A DNA stretch of 64,000 nucleotides from an uncultured Saprospiraceae bacterium (lineage in GTDB: Bacteria > Bacteroidota > Bacteroidia > Chitinophagales > Saprospiraceae). Made by a program: the position numbers and the translations under genes. The number at the start of each line of letters is the position of its first letter. Positions within the stretch are counted from its first letter, which is position 1. Under the pieces are notes generated by a model, which saw nothing but the letters and a program-made list of their open reading frames with translations, ran no database searches and was not told the origin of the DNA. Below, piece after piece: positions 47,101-55,773 of this stretch. Location of the stretch: assembly GCA_937959275.1 (NCBI GenBank), contig CALGLU010000013.1:38910-102909 (forward strand). Reading direction: 5' to 3'.

Positions 47101-49383
47101 TCTGGAGGATGCTCTAAGATCATTTATAAATGGACGATCATTGACTGGTGTAACTATGATCCGAATGAATACAATCCAGGTAGCAACCATTACAATGAAA
47201 GATACGAAGCTGTCAAAGACGATTGTGCTGATGAAGGGTGTATTGCAGCGAATGAGTATGGTACATATTTTAGGTATTCAAGAGTCAAGAATGCTGAAAA
47301 ACGAGATTCAGCAGCCATTGTATGGGATGGTTATTATACTTGGGAGCAAGTCGTCAAAATTGTTGATGATCAATTACCAATTATTGATGATGGAGTAGAC
47401 GTTGATGCTGAATTAGTTGGGTCAGCCTGTACTGGCGGTATGACTATAACAAAACATGCAGTCGATACAGGATGTATCTCTGAGTTGAGCTGGGATGTAT
47501 CTATTGAGGATAATGAAGGGGCAACCGTAGCGCAGCATATGGCATCAGGATCAGATTTATCGTGGACGGTTCCAGATATCTCTGCAGGTACTTATAAGGT
47601 GAAATACGTTGTATCAGATGGTTGTCAAAATACCGCTTATGAAGAAGATACATATACAGTGAATGACAATAGAGAACCGACACCATATTGTATTGCAGGA
47701 GTTTCAACAGCTGTCATGCAAGGTAATGGTGAGGTGACGATATGGGCTTCTGATTTTGATTTAGGTGCTTATGATAATTGTGATGAGAGTCGATATTTAA
47801 GATTTACATTTTCAGATACGCATCCTGATGAAGACGAAACGTATAATCCAGATCAAAGAAGTTCTGCTTTGTCTTATTCTTGCTCTGACCTTAACAACGG
47901 TGTGACTGTCTTAGAGCTTAGAGTCTATGTATGGGATACTAATGACAACAGAGATTATTGCACAGTTGACCTGAGGGTTGATGACAATGAATCAATTTGT
48001 AGTGGAGACAATACAAATAATCATGGTGCAGACAACGGTGGCACTGATGGCGGCACAGATAATGGTGGAACAGATAATGGTGGAGACAATGGCGGAACAG
48101 ATAATGGTGGAAATACATCTGGTGGTTCTAACAATGGTGGCAATGACGGTAATCCGGTTGCTGGCCAGACAGCTAGAATTTCAGGTGTTATCACGACACA
48201 GAATGGTGGGATGATACACGATGTCAATATTTCGATAAATAGCACATTGAGTAATTATCCAAAAAATTACACGAGTCAATCAGGCTTGTATGCATTTGAG
48301 GACAATCCGATGGAATACAACTATGTCATCTCAGCATTTAAAGATGATGATTATCTGAATGGTGTGAGTACATTGGATTTAGTCCTAATCCAACAGCATA
48401 TATTAGGATTGAAATCCTTTGATGATGGCTATAAAGTGATTGCTGCTGATGCGAATAATGATCAAAATGTATCTGCTAGTGATATTGTCCAATTCAGACA
48501 ATTAATACTCGGCTTGATCGAAGAATTACCTTTAAATGATAGTTGGAGATTTGTCGATGCGAAGGACTTTTTGGATCAAAATAATCCTTGGCCGTTTACA
48601 GAAGAACTATTAGTTAGTTCATTATTTTCTAATTCTATTGACCAAAACTTTATTGGAATCAAGATTGGAGATGTGAATGGTAATGTGCAAGCGAACAATG
48701 TGACATCTATCGAGCAGAGGTCTAGTGAAGTTAGAGAACTAACACTTACTGATCGGTATGTAGAAGAAGGAGAATATTTCACTGTCGATATAGAGACTGA
48801 AGATCTTCAAGACATCCATGGACTCCAAGCCAACCTACAATTGACAGGTTTAGACTTGTATGATATTAGCTCTGACAGACTTGTCTTGTCAGATGATAAT
48901 TTCAATTATAGATCGAATGAAAGTGTGGTGCTGAGTGCAGATAAAACAAGAGATGTTAATCGTGAGGACGGTAATTTACTCTCAATCAAATTGCAAGCAA
49001 AGACTGACGGCTTATTAAGTGAAATGATCAGTATTGGCAATGCGCTGGCAGCAGAAGCATACGTTGGAGATGAGTTGCAAGTTGATCAACTAGAACTCGT
49101 TTTCGAGAATCAACATTTTCAGACTTATGAGCTAAGTCAAAATCAGCCGAACCCATTTACAGAAACGACTTATGTGAAGTTTGTACTCCCAACAGAAATG
49201 GAAGCTAGCTTTAGAATTCTAGATGTCTCTGGGAAAGAGGTGTTTACAACAACACAGGTCTTTAAGCAAGGTCAAAATGAAATTAGAATCAATAAGAATG
49301 AACTGAATACAGCAGGCATACTGTATTATCAATTATATACAAAGGAATTTACATCAACCAGAAAAATGATCTTACTGGAATAA
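44170..49383 (+). CDS. Giant secreted T9SS protein with dockerin-like domain and type A sorting signal
   Basis: This is a 1737-residue protein. A signal peptide (about 1-30) is followed by repeated Cys-containing immunoglobulin-like modules with the recurring RTWSVIDWC/KWTIIDWC motif. A Gly/Asn/Asp/Thr-rich linker (about 1280-1330) leads to a carboxypeptidase-regulatory-like domain (ISGVITTQNGGMIHDVNISI). Next comes a dockerin-like stretch (STLDLVLIQQHILGLK, AADANNDQNVSASDIVQFRQ) and then a cohesin-like segment. The last 80 residues (NQPNPFTETTYVKFVLP ... STRKMILLE) are a T9SS type A sorting domain. It is probably displayed on the surface as an adhesin or matrix protein; the ligand is unknown. 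A terminator follows at 49431-49463. Confidence 0.88.
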   Translation: MSKAFFTQRIGTIVTMVSFGMLLMPTASHSQVATCPAIACNDEIQISLDQECDFLLDPSFFLEGDIVDQILDPNENFTISISSLEIAALPLPSQGSVAEGWNSDKLFGSHLYKIENDCRNSCWGTVTIESKLPPRVINDPAEIWTFNCSEIFDVLNSDEYTDNWGLNPELSEACQTFNYNMYFKDAFSQLPNCADETQSTYTSMLSGKITDDLQDDLLLIEDQHFAPDGSALNMFNGAPITEWRADLHVAPDVADCNLMVDIGSELKYLVSRIDGTYDWVFADLEVYVYTVIGNNIVTSSQLTSFPASVDPGDNLLVRASHPNAEGSYKLTFSGDCTAGLENNVCVRNWYVSSMDHGVKTEQLIFQQKFKFNSLDLAEVSCPTSGFVVACDVSNEPDSLYEYFKAIDSDSAAIVNSYPHILTNKRKIGIVKVDSIIHEEIPIDTIIDKVYLGGEWVLIPIVTKEIRETIVRVERKVEVPIIIPLPPGSHQCNIVVAKDDVEVPICGYGSKGSHKVVRTWSVIDWCSEETKNCTQVFEVRDTEAPEVELYKDKITVSVDPWQCKASVFMPPIHVSDNCNVEIDLAHDKSMEVHMQLEHIETGYKEDAQRIWEGDMEVPAQIIDDYQAYPMGFAQGMSVGMYWVHYTVYDECGNKSLTKKTLLEVVDDVPPVAVCPEQLAVTLIADEYAEGGAVAKVPAASFNNGSHDAGCNEVYIKVIRMDELEAANSLTYGLPIACEGPDAIVPGETDKFGVAKDSTWLVYFDDHVKFCCGDESVVVVLRVFDQDPGDGPISPYDYVGNYNDCMISVNVSSQAPHLKHCAPERYVDCEDDIYDMDKMGKPALGSSCDEHAMMYRDTDYGDASCGRGRVERAWYYDMNYNGEIDEDDQHMCSQSIYLTAHTFDPTSIKWPSHYTGDWVSGIHVEKDSYGFCTEKPHEIQLPSPLNCADDIELCTPEWQDVTCGLIGYNVDVDTLKVPNSGGCSKIIYKWTIIDWCNYDPNEYNPGSNHYNERYEAVKDDCADEGCIAANEYGTYFRYSRVKNAEKRDSAAIVWDGYYTWEQVVKIVDDQLPIIDDGVDVDAELVGSACTGGMTITKHAVDTGCISELSWDVSIEDNEGATVAQHMASGSDLSWTVPDISAGTYKVKYVVSDGCQNTAYEEDTYTVNDNREPTPYCIAGVSTAVMQGNGEVTIWASDFDLGAYDNCDESRYLRFTFSDTHPDEDETYNPDQRSSALSYSCSDLNNGVTVLELRVYVWDTNDNRDYCTVDLRVDDNESICSGDNTNNHGADNGGTDGGTDNGGTDNGGDNGGTDNGGNTSGGSNNGGNDGNPVAGQTARISGVITTQNGGMIHDVNISINSTLSNYPKNYTSQSGLYAFEDNPMEYNYVISAFKDDDYLNGVSTLDLVLIQQHILGLKSFDDGYKVIAADANNDQNVSASDIVQFRQLILGLIEELPLNDSWRFVDAKDFLDQNNPWPFTEELLVSSLFSNSIDQNFIGIKIGDVNGNVQANNVTSIEQRSSEVRELTLTDRYVEEGEYFTVDIETEDLQDIHGLQANLQLTGLDLYDISSDRLVLSDDNFNYRSNESVVLSADKTRDVNREDGNLLSIKLQAKTDGLLSEMISIGNALAAEAYVGDELQVDQLELVFENQHFQTYELSQNQPNPFTETTYVKFVLPTEMEASFRILDVSGKEVFTTTQVFKQGQNEIRINKNELNTAGILYYQLYTKEFTSTRKMILLE

Positions 49384-49430
49384 TGATTGCCCTTTGTTAA
49401 AGAATCAGTTCTGTAGAGCTTTGAGTTTTA

Positions 49431-49463
49431 ATGCCTTCTCGTTTTCGAGAGGGCATTTTTTTG
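49431..49463 (+). terminator. Terminator after the 1737-residue protein gene
   Basis: ATGCCTTCTCG and CGAGAGGGCAT pair with one G-U around a four-base TTTT loop, followed by a run of eight T. Confidence 0.88.
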
Positions 49464-49658
49464 TGATTTTAAGCGATTTGCAATGCTGCGACTATTGAAT
49501 TTTAGAAATAATTCTTTGATTTCCTGTTTGATATAACAACTATTAATTATATGTGGATAATATGTAGGGCTTTAGAAGGTAGCTTGTAGGTTCTAGATGC
49601 TTCTTACACTGAGGTTAAGCTATTACATTTGTTATGCAGTTAAAGGTGTTAATTAATT

Positions 49659-49693
49659 AAAAGGGTCTTTTGAAATGTCAAAAGACCTTTTTT
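49659..49693. terminator. Second, bidirectional-type terminator
   Basis: AAAGGGTCTTTTGA and TCAAAAGACCTTTT pair with one G-U and are flanked by T-tracts on both strands. It lies 88 bp beyond the stop of the minus-strand metallopeptidase gene and fits as its terminator. Confidence 0.82.
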
Positions 49694-49780
49694 ATTTCTC
49701 CTACCACCAAGTAACTGAAATCTTTAAAGCAAACAATCTACCTCTTTCCAATAATTGAATCCAATACAACTAAGTGCTCT

Positions 49781-52267
49781 CTAATCTTTACACTCTTGTG
49801 TGTCAAGGAGGGTCTGGGATCCTTTCTGGATTTCAAAGCCAGGATTAAGTAGCACATATTTTCTAGCAATAAAATTCACATCAGCGTTTTTACTTACCCT
49901 AACACTCCCAGAGGTATTTATCAATATCTTTGCATGGCGACTAACATCTGAATTTATATTAGAAGAATAAGTAAAACTTGCATCACAATCACAGAGAGGA
50001 CAAAGTGAACCACCACAGTCAACCTCTGTTTCATCACCATTCATGATGCCATCTCCACAAGAAGAAATCGTTAACCTTGGACTGGCTTTTGAGCACGTAT
50101 TATTAGTCTCAGTGGATTCTGCAGATACTTCTTGATAGTCAGCGATCATCCCGACATAATACCTGCCAAATGGAATGTTTAGATTGCTAATGGAATAACT
50201 AAAAGCCTCGGTACTCTGTTGGCCAGCATTCAATGAGGTGACAAAATCAGAACCAATAAAAATATCCTCATCTGCTGTAATCGTTCGATTTAGTGATAAG
50301 TAGTATCCCACGCGTGTGCTGGGTGAGGGCCCTGAACCTACATTTTTAACAATAACGTTTGACAGTGAAATTGTACTCGAACTGATGGTCAATGTTCCAC
50401 AGGATTCCATTACTAAGTCTGGATCACAACTGTCACAATACGAACCTCCACAATCAATGCTAGTCTCATCTCCATTTTGAATCCCATCCGAGCAAGACGT
50501 CACAGTGATTCTTGGACTTGAAAAAGAACATCGGTTGTTAGCTTCATTTGACTCAGCTCTTGTGGATCTATAATCCGCAATCATTCCAAAATAATATAAA
50601 CCTACTGGGAGGTCTAAGTTATTTGTTGATACTGAAAACGCTTCAGTACTTGTCTGACCTGCATTTAATATGGGTACAAAATCTTCTCCCAGAAAATAAT
50701 CGCTCGTTGTGATAGAGTTATTAGTAGATAAGTAATAGCCGACATAAGAGTTGCCGATTATTCCTTGTCCACTATTTCTTACTTGAATACCTGAAACACT
50801 CAATGATGTAGGACTGACTATCATAGTACCGCAATCTAACATCGTGAGGTCACCTTGGCAAGGCGAGCAACCTGGCCCTGAGCCTCCACAATCAATACCC
50901 GTTTCATCTCCATCTTGGATATTATTGCTGCAATACGTACAGCTGTTGTTGCTAGGATAATTTTCTGCTGCTTGATCATTACATGTAGGTACGGCTGGGG
51001 GATTGTATAAATAATCCACACATTGCTTATCTAAGGCATTTACCTCAGCATTACTACAGCAGCTATATCCACTCATGTTTGCTTGAGTAACAGAAGAATT
51101 CATATGCTGGAAGCCGATTGAATGGGTCAATTCATGCGTGATCAATAAGGTGAAGTTGGTTTGACTATTCCCATTCACAGTAATGCCACAACTGCAGCTA
51201 CCTGCTCCATTATTAAGAATCACATAGCCATATGCTGCTTCAGAATAAGAAGCACCATTATACTGGTGTTGAAGGCTGGTATAAAAGTACATACCGCCTA
51301 ATGCCCAAATACCGCTACAACCACTCAAATTCGCGATTTGATTACACGGATCATTAAAAATCACAGCGATACTCCGTCTGCCATTAAGATTGCTGTCGAG
51401 ATACCCCGTAAAATTCCCATTCTGAGCACCATTGCCAGAGCAATTGGGTGAGTAATTATTAAAGGAACCTACAAGATCAAGATTAAGGCCCAAATAATTT
51501 GCTGACATATAGGACATGACAGTATTCATCTTGGCCGCTATACTTGTGCATCCTGAACCAGATGCTTGATAATAGACTTTTACTGGATCAGTTTCCATGT
51601 TTTCCCAACGAGGTGAAGGATTTACTGGAAACAAATTACAATGAGTAGGAATTGCTTTATGTGTTTTGGACTGGGATCTTTGGTACTTAAATGGAGCGAT
51701 AGCAGCATTAGCATCCCAAGTTTTTTTGTGCTGGGCCACAGCCGTTAATTCTTGAATCAATTTATTTTTGTCGTAGTTGTTGAGGGGTTCAGTCTCTATT
51801 TCCGAGTTGGTCATATTGAGTAACCCGGTTTGATAAATTGGGACTAATAGTTCTTGTTTATCAACAATCATTTCTTCAAAAATATAGTAAGATACGCAAG
51901 CTGTCATCCATTCGCCAAAACCATTGCGACGTAAAAACAGTAGGTATGTCTTGTCTTTTTCAAACCTTACTTCACCAGCGATACTCTTATAACGTCCACT
52001 TTGACTAATACTGTGATATTTGACAGGAACCGTTGACAATTGATCTCCTTTCACAGTTTGAAGTACCTGAAATTGCTGATAATAATTGGTCATGTCGCCG
52101 TTAATCTCTGTGCGTATATCTGTCGTTTTTACTAGATAAATAGCGTCAGCTGTAGCTGTCAAGTGACCAAGATTTTGGAATGGGGCTATCGTTGTTGCGG
52201 ATGCCAGTCCTACAACTAAAAGTAAAGCTGATCCTAATAGAAATATTCTCATTTTCTTCAGAATCAA
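49781..52267 (-). CDS. Secreted zinc metallopeptidase with CARDB-like repeats and C-terminal coathanger-stack-like module
   Basis: This is an 828-residue protein. A signal peptide is followed by an N-terminal domain and a peptidase domain (about 205-420) with HELTHSIGFQH at about residue 380, the HExxHxxGxxH zinc motif of metzincin-type enzymes. Three Cys-rich NGDE(T)..DCGG...C..C motifs separate two CARDB-like domains that match each other closely (YVGYYLSTNNSITTSD..., RVGYYLSLNRTITADE...). The last 65 residues (NTSGSVRVSKNADVNFIARK ... LDTQECKD) resemble the C-terminal modules of the CotH and beta-helix proteins in this window. It is probably secreted; the substrate is unknown. Confidence 0.85.
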   Translation of the reverse strand: MILKKMRIFLLGSALLLVVGLASATTIAPFQNLGHLTATADAIYLVKTTDIRTEINGDMTNYYQQFQVLQTVKGDQLSTVPVKYHSISQSGRYKSIAGEVRFEKDKTYLLFLRRNGFGEWMTACVSYYIFEEMIVDKQELLVPIYQTGLLNMTNSEIETEPLNNYDKNKLIQELTAVAQHKKTWDANAAIAPFKYQRSQSKTHKAIPTHCNLFPVNPSPRWENMETDPVKVYYQASGSGCTSIAAKMNTVMSYMSANYLGLNLDLVGSFNNYSPNCSGNGAQNGNFTGYLDSNLNGRRSIAVIFNDPCNQIANLSGCSGIWALGGMYFYTSLQHQYNGASYSEAAYGYVILNNGAGSCSCGITVNGNSQTNFTLLITHELTHSIGFQHMNSSVTQANMSGYSCCSNAEVNALDKQCVDYLYNPPAVPTCNDQAAENYPSNNSCTYCSNNIQDGDETGIDCGGSGPGCSPCQGDLTMLDCGTMIVSPTSLSVSGIQVRNSGQGIIGNSYVGYYLSTNNSITTSDYFLGEDFVPILNAGQTSTEAFSVSTNNLDLPVGLYYFGMIADYRSTRAESNEANNRCSFSSPRITVTSCSDGIQNGDETSIDCGGSYCDSCDPDLVMESCGTLTISSSTISLSNVIVKNVGSGPSPSTRVGYYLSLNRTITADEDIFIGSDFVTSLNAGQQSTEAFSYSISNLNIPFGRYYVGMIADYQEVSAESTETNNTCSKASPRLTISSCGDGIMNGDETEVDCGGSLCPLCDCDASFTYSSNINSDVSRHAKILINTSGSVRVSKNADVNFIARKYVLLNPGFEIQKGSQTLLDTQECKD

Positions 52268-52472
52268 TAGGTTATAAATACTTACTACAGATTATTCATC
52301 TGCTACTTCTATTTCGGATAGAATATAAAAATGGGGCGTTAGTTAAATAAGAGCCTTCAATAACGATTACTTAGAAGCTGTTGAAGATCACTATGATGGC
52401 AAAATTAGGAAAACAAACTGATGAAACTATAGTGTATACCCTTAGAAATAGAAGAATGTACAAAAGATAATA

Positions 52473-53126
52473 TTAGGAGACAAATAGCGCTGGTTCTGCT
52501 TCCATGATACTTGTCATATCCTGTATGGGTATGGCACCCACATCGAGTAAAGCTTGAGGAGAGGTGTCCCTAGCAAATCCGTAGCAGCGCATACCTGCTG
52601 CTTGAGCCGCCGTAGCACCACTCACACTATCTTCTACGACAATACAATGCTCTGGACGTGTATTAAATCGTTTAGCAATGTGTAAGTACAAATCCGGTTT
52701 TGGCTTCCAAACTTGTATGTCGTAAGCGGAAAAGATACGTTCATCAGCAAAGTGTTTTCGTAAACCTGTAATATCCAGATTCAATTTAATTTTATGCTGG
52801 GGCCCATTCGATCCAACACAAGATGGTATAGTTAGACGCTGCAATAGTGTTTGCACGCCTTCAATTGCTACCATCTCAGTTTTATAGGCTTCAAATGAGC
52901 GTTGGCGATAGGCTCCTTCTAGGTCGAAATCAAAGTCCTCACCTAAATGATCTTTTACAAATTGAATGGTGTTTTTCATCGAACCTCCCTTCAGATTTTC
53001 GAATACCTCTTGAGGCGATAATTGCAGCCCTAACTCATTGAAAATCTCAGACATCACACGGCTAGAGATATGCTCACTATCCACGAGTACTCCATCGCAA
53101 TCAAAAATGATTAATTCAAAAGGCAT
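52473..53126 (-). CDS. HAD-superfamily hydrolase, beta-phosphoglucomutase-like
   Basis: This is a 217-residue HAD phosphatase or mutase of the YcjU/beta-phosphoglucomutase-like group. Motif I is FDCDGVLVDSE (D9 nucleophile, D11), motif II is PSCVGSNGPQHK (Ser/Asn), motif III Lys is in VWKPKPDLYLH, and motif IV is VVEDSVSGATAAQAAGM. An alpha-helical cap with FEN.KGGSM lies between. The substrate is a small phosphorylated compound. It stands alone between metallopeptidase and DUF4920 genes. Confidence 0.9.
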   Translation of the reverse strand: MPFELIIFDCDGVLVDSEHISSRVMSEIFNELGLQLSPQEVFENLKGGSMKNTIQFVKDHLGEDFDFDLEGAYRQRSFEAYKTEMVAIEGVQTLLQRLTIPSCVGSNGPQHKIKLNLDITGLRKHFADERIFSAYDIQVWKPKPDLYLHIAKRFNTRPEHCIVVEDSVSGATAAQAAGMRCYGFARDTSPQALLDVGAIPIQDMTSIMEAEPALFVS

Positions 53127-53349
53127 ATTGGTGATTTGGTGATTAGTGATTAGTTGATTGGTGACTGGTAAATTGGGTGACTGGTGCTTGGATAATAGGT
53201 GACTGATTAACTCCTTAATCAGTTGGTTATAAATTGAATATCCGCCTAATTGTTAATTGGAACAGTTGATTATTGGTGACTTGAAATTGTGCTTATATTA
53301 AGTCCACTAATCACAAAAAAAACTAATCACCAATCAACGAATCACCAAC
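53127..53349. repeat. Low-complexity spacer with GGTGATTAGT-type words in inverted arrangement
   Basis: At 53128-53180 the plus strand repeats TTGGTGATT and GTGATTAGT words. At 53305-53350 the complementary words (ACTAATCACC, AATCAACGAATCACCAACT) run in the opposite sense, so the spacer could form a loose long hairpin between the HAD and DUF4920 genes. No gene is seen. Confidence 0.5.
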
Positions 53350-53847
53350 TCAGTCCAATAAAATGACACCATGAGCCATAAACTTGAGTTCTTCTTTAGG
53401 CTCATTAATAGCAAGGATTTCTTCTTGTGGTAAGCCTTCATCTTCAGCATAATGTCTTAATTCATCAACCGGAGTGATTTCCTTATACGCGCGGCCCTCT
53501 ACAATAACATCTCGTCCTGCAATGTCTTTAGGCATAAAAAATCCGTAATCTTTAAATTTTACAAACAATGCATTCGAGTCGTCAGCAGAGCTTGATGTAA
53601 GGTTCATCCAGCAACCCTTTGCTTGGCATACACCAGTGACTCGAGCTTTTACCTTTACATTTTTAATTTCGTCTACTGTTTTCAACTTTTCATATAAATC
53701 TTCATAGGCAATCGCGCCATCAGAACTAATTTGCTCGCCAAAGAAGGCCAAATTTTCCTCGTTCATCTGAGCAACTGGCGCTTTTTGCTGACAAGAAACA
53801 GACAACATTGTCAGACAGATCATAAAAACATATAGATTACGATTCAT
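53350..53847 (-). CDS. DUF4920 family lipoprotein
   Basis: The protein belongs to DUF4920: FFGEQISSDGAIAYEDLYEK, KVKARVTGVCQAKGCWMNLT (conserved CxxxGCWM), FVKFKDYGFFMPKDIAGRDV and EGRAYKEITPVDELRHYAED. I place the start at ATG 53847 (MNRNLYVFMICLTMLSVSC) because this gives a clean lipoprotein signal; an upstream ATG at 53883 would add 12 residues that spoil it. Its role is unknown; the CxxxGCW motif suggests metal or redox interaction. Ends next to the word-repeat spacer. Confidence 0.82.
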   Translation of the reverse strand: MNRNLYVFMICLTMLSVSCQQKAPVAQMNEENLAFFGEQISSDGAIAYEDLYEKLKTVDEIKNVKVKARVTGVCQAKGCWMNLTSSSADDSNALFVKFKDYGFFMPKDIAGRDVIVEGRAYKEITPVDELRHYAEDEGLPQEEILAINEPKEELKFMAHGVILLD

Positions 53848-53895
53848 ACTTTGCATATTTATTTTTACCCAAAGATACAACATGTAATTTCTTAA

Positions 53896-54062
53896 ATCAA
53901 AATCAAGATCAAGACAAAATTAAATCAAAATCAAAATCAAGACAAATCAAAATCAAAATCAAAATCAAAATATCTCAACCACTATCCACTATCCACTATC
54001 CACTATCCACTATCCACTATCCACTGTCCACTGTCAACTATCCACTCTCAACTACCCACTAT
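53896..54062. repeat. Simple-sequence spacer: AAATC words then (CACTATC)n heptamers
   Basis: From 53896 to 53970 the plus strand is built of AAATCA/AAATCAAG words. From 53980 to 54062 about a dozen 7-bp units CACTATC follow, with variants CACTGTC, AACTATC and CACTCTC. There are no spacers of CRISPR type and no gene. Confidence 0.9.
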
Positions 54063-55169
54063 TCACCCCAAGGCTATTTGATCCTTCAATCCTGCGATAT
54101 CAACATTTCGATTCACAAGATCAATGGCTTTTAATACCTTCCACGGTGTACGGCGATTAATTTTAACTTCGAGTCGACTGATTTTGAGTCCGACACCATA
54201 GGTTTCTAACGGCGTTTGTATGACTGGGATTTTATGTTTATTGACATAGTTAATCGACTCTTCTGATAGATCGCCTACACCTGTTATAATGATACCAGCC
54301 AGAGGAGTACTCTCGTGATCAACAAGAGAAGAAAACGAAATGATTTTTTTTATGGCCCGATTAATTAAACGTGTTCCTGTCAACAAAAGAATATTCTGGA
54401 ATGACTTGAGTTCTGTCATATTGACTAAAGATCCGCCCATCACATCTGCCACCCGATTATACATATTGTCAGGATGCATGATACAATCGCCCTTGATTGC
54501 GGCACATATGGTTTTGACTAGTGGATATGCAAGCGTCTTGTCATAGGGTAGTATACCTAGTAAATTGAGGTTTTGCCGTTTTAACCACATATTGAGATAT
54601 CTGCTGACCTTTTCAGCTTTTTCATCTATCACCTTATTTACAATCACGCCTAATATAGGTACGCCTTCTTCACGAAAAAGAGATGTCGTCATGTTTAGCA
54701 TATCGATGGTACTGCCAATACCACCTTCGACCACCATGATGACTCCAGCATCGACTAATTTGGCAACTCGAGCATTGGATAGATTGGCGATGGTACCAAC
54801 TCCGGGATGGCCCGTTCCTTCAAAAATGGTTAATTCATGAATCCTATTGAGTTGGTTCTTGGCATGAAGTATAATTGGATCTAAGGCAAAAGCATCTGGG
54901 TTATCAATAATCTCTTCAGTCGTTCCCTTTGTGAATATCACAGGGCTGTGTAAGGTCGGATCGACATCAAAACCGATTAAATCTGCAAACAAGACAGTGT
55001 CCTTATCTACTTTATGATTCATGAAATTGACATATTGCTGTCCGACTGGTTTACAATAGCCGACATCTATGCCTTGATTCATAAATGTTTTGACTAAGCC
55101 TAAGGTCGTTGTCGTCTTGCCAATATGTTGACTTGTTGCGGCTACGTATATGTTTTTATATTTCTTCAT
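54063..55169 (-). CDS. AAA/DTBS-like ATPase with DRTGG domain (phosphotransacetylase N-terminal-like)
   Basis: The 368-residue protein has an N-terminal dethiobiotin-synthetase-like P-loop domain (about 1-215: YVAATSQHIGKTTTTLGLVK, EGTGHPGVGTIANLSNA, VIVNKVIDEKAEKV). A DRTGG domain follows (about 220-340, ending in NILLLTGTRLINRAIKKIIS and PVIQTPLETYGVGLKI). This combination matches the regulatory N-terminal part of long phosphotransacetylases, but no transacetylase domain is attached. Its function is unproven; it may be a nucleotide-dependent regulator. The gene is flanked by simple-sequence repeats on both sides (53896-54062 and 55261-55298). Confidence 0.82.
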   Translation of the reverse strand: MKKYKNIYVAATSQHIGKTTTTLGLVKTFMNQGIDVGYCKPVGQQYVNFMNHKVDKDTVLFADLIGFDVDPTLHSPVIFTKGTTEEIIDNPDAFALDPIILHAKNQLNRIHELTIFEGTGHPGVGTIANLSNARVAKLVDAGVIMVVEGGIGSTIDMLNMTTSLFREEGVPILGVIVNKVIDEKAEKVSRYLNMWLKRQNLNLLGILPYDKTLAYPLVKTICAAIKGDCIMHPDNMYNRVADVMGGSLVNMTELKSFQNILLLTGTRLINRAIKKIISFSSLVDHESTPLAGIIITGVGDLSEESINYVNKHKIPVIQTPLETYGVGLKISRLEVKINRRTPWKVLKAIDLVNRNVDIAGLKDQIALG

Positions 55170-55451
55170 ATCACTCGATCAAATGGTCCGATGTTTACGG
55201 ATTCCATAATTAGGAATTTTTGTGGGTATTTTCTGCATAAAGGTGGTATTAATTCGAGGGGGAAGGAAGGAAGGAAGGAAGGAAGGAAGGAAGGAAGGAG
55301 GAGCAATGAGGAATGGGGAAGGTATAAGGAGGAAGTTTGAAGTGGGGGAGTGAGGTGGTGGAGTTTTGCGAATCTAGGGATTATGGTTAAGTTGGAACCT
55401 TAAAAGACCAACTGGTATAAGACACAAATTCAGATTTGAAAGTTTAAAGCC
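55170..55451. other. Gap upstream of the DRTGG ATPase gene with (GGAA)n
   Basis: It contains the tetranucleotide repeat at 55261-55298 and purine-rich DNA after it. I see no gene and no classical promoter match. Confidence 0.5.
55261..55298. repeat. Tetranucleotide repeat (GGAA)9.5
   Basis: Nine perfect GGAA units plus GG lie 92 bp upstream of the start codon of the minus-strand ATPase gene. Repeats of this kind slip easily, and promoter-proximal copies can change expression in other bacteria. Confidence 0.92.
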
Positions 55452-55631
55452 ATGGTACCGAGCAACGGATCTTTTGTAAAAGGCATGAATATCATTATTG
55501 ATTCATTTCCTAAAAAGAGAGATTTAATTTCCAGTCAGCTGCTTAGAGCCTTAGATTCTGTAGCCTTAGTTATTACAGAAGGTTCTTTGAGGCAAAGCTT
55601 TTACATGCAAAGAAACTGGATCACTAGCTGA
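55452..55631 (+). pseudogene. Short four-helix-bundle (rRNA-intervening-sequence-type) fragment
   Basis: A 59-codon frame reads MVPSNGSFVKGMNIIIDSFP, KKRDLISSQLLRALDSVALV and ITEGSLRQSF. The middle resembles the four-helix-bundle family (F....I.....P......SQL.RA..S....I.EG). The family is about 110-120 residues long, so this would be half a protein, without a plausible continuation after TGA. I treat it as a truncated relic; a short real gene cannot be excluded. Confidence 0.45.
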
Positions 55632-55729
55632 AAGAGTGGCTTGTTTGCATAAAGCTTAGCAACGAATTATATAACCGAGGCTTAATTCGTCCAATATTAT
55701 TTGAGGTTATGTGTAGTCCGAGTAAAATA

Positions 55730-55745
55730 TAGACAGACTTGTCTA
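55730..55745. promoter_or_regulatory. TetR-type operator upstream of the regulator gene
   Basis: TAGACAGACTTGTCTA has 6-bp inverted arms (TAGACA/TGTCTA) around GACT. It lies 28 bp before the TetR start codon. The same 14-base core AGACAGACTTGTCT recurs at 56354-56367. Confidence 0.75.
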
Positions 55746-55773
55746 CTTTGAATAATTTATATATCTTTGAATT

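Noticed and set aside
48021..48245. Open frames opposite the Gly/Asn-rich linker of the 1737-residue protein
   Set aside because: They are by-products of the repetitive linker DNA and encode only Pro/Ser/Leu repeats.
53848..53883. Upstream ATG for the DUF4920 lipoprotein
   Set aside because: It adds 12 residues in front of a clean lipoprotein signal; the ATG at 53847 is better.
53980..54062. Heptamer array as a possible CRISPR
   Set aside because: Units are 7 bp with no unique spacers of 25-40 bp; it is a simple tandem repeat.
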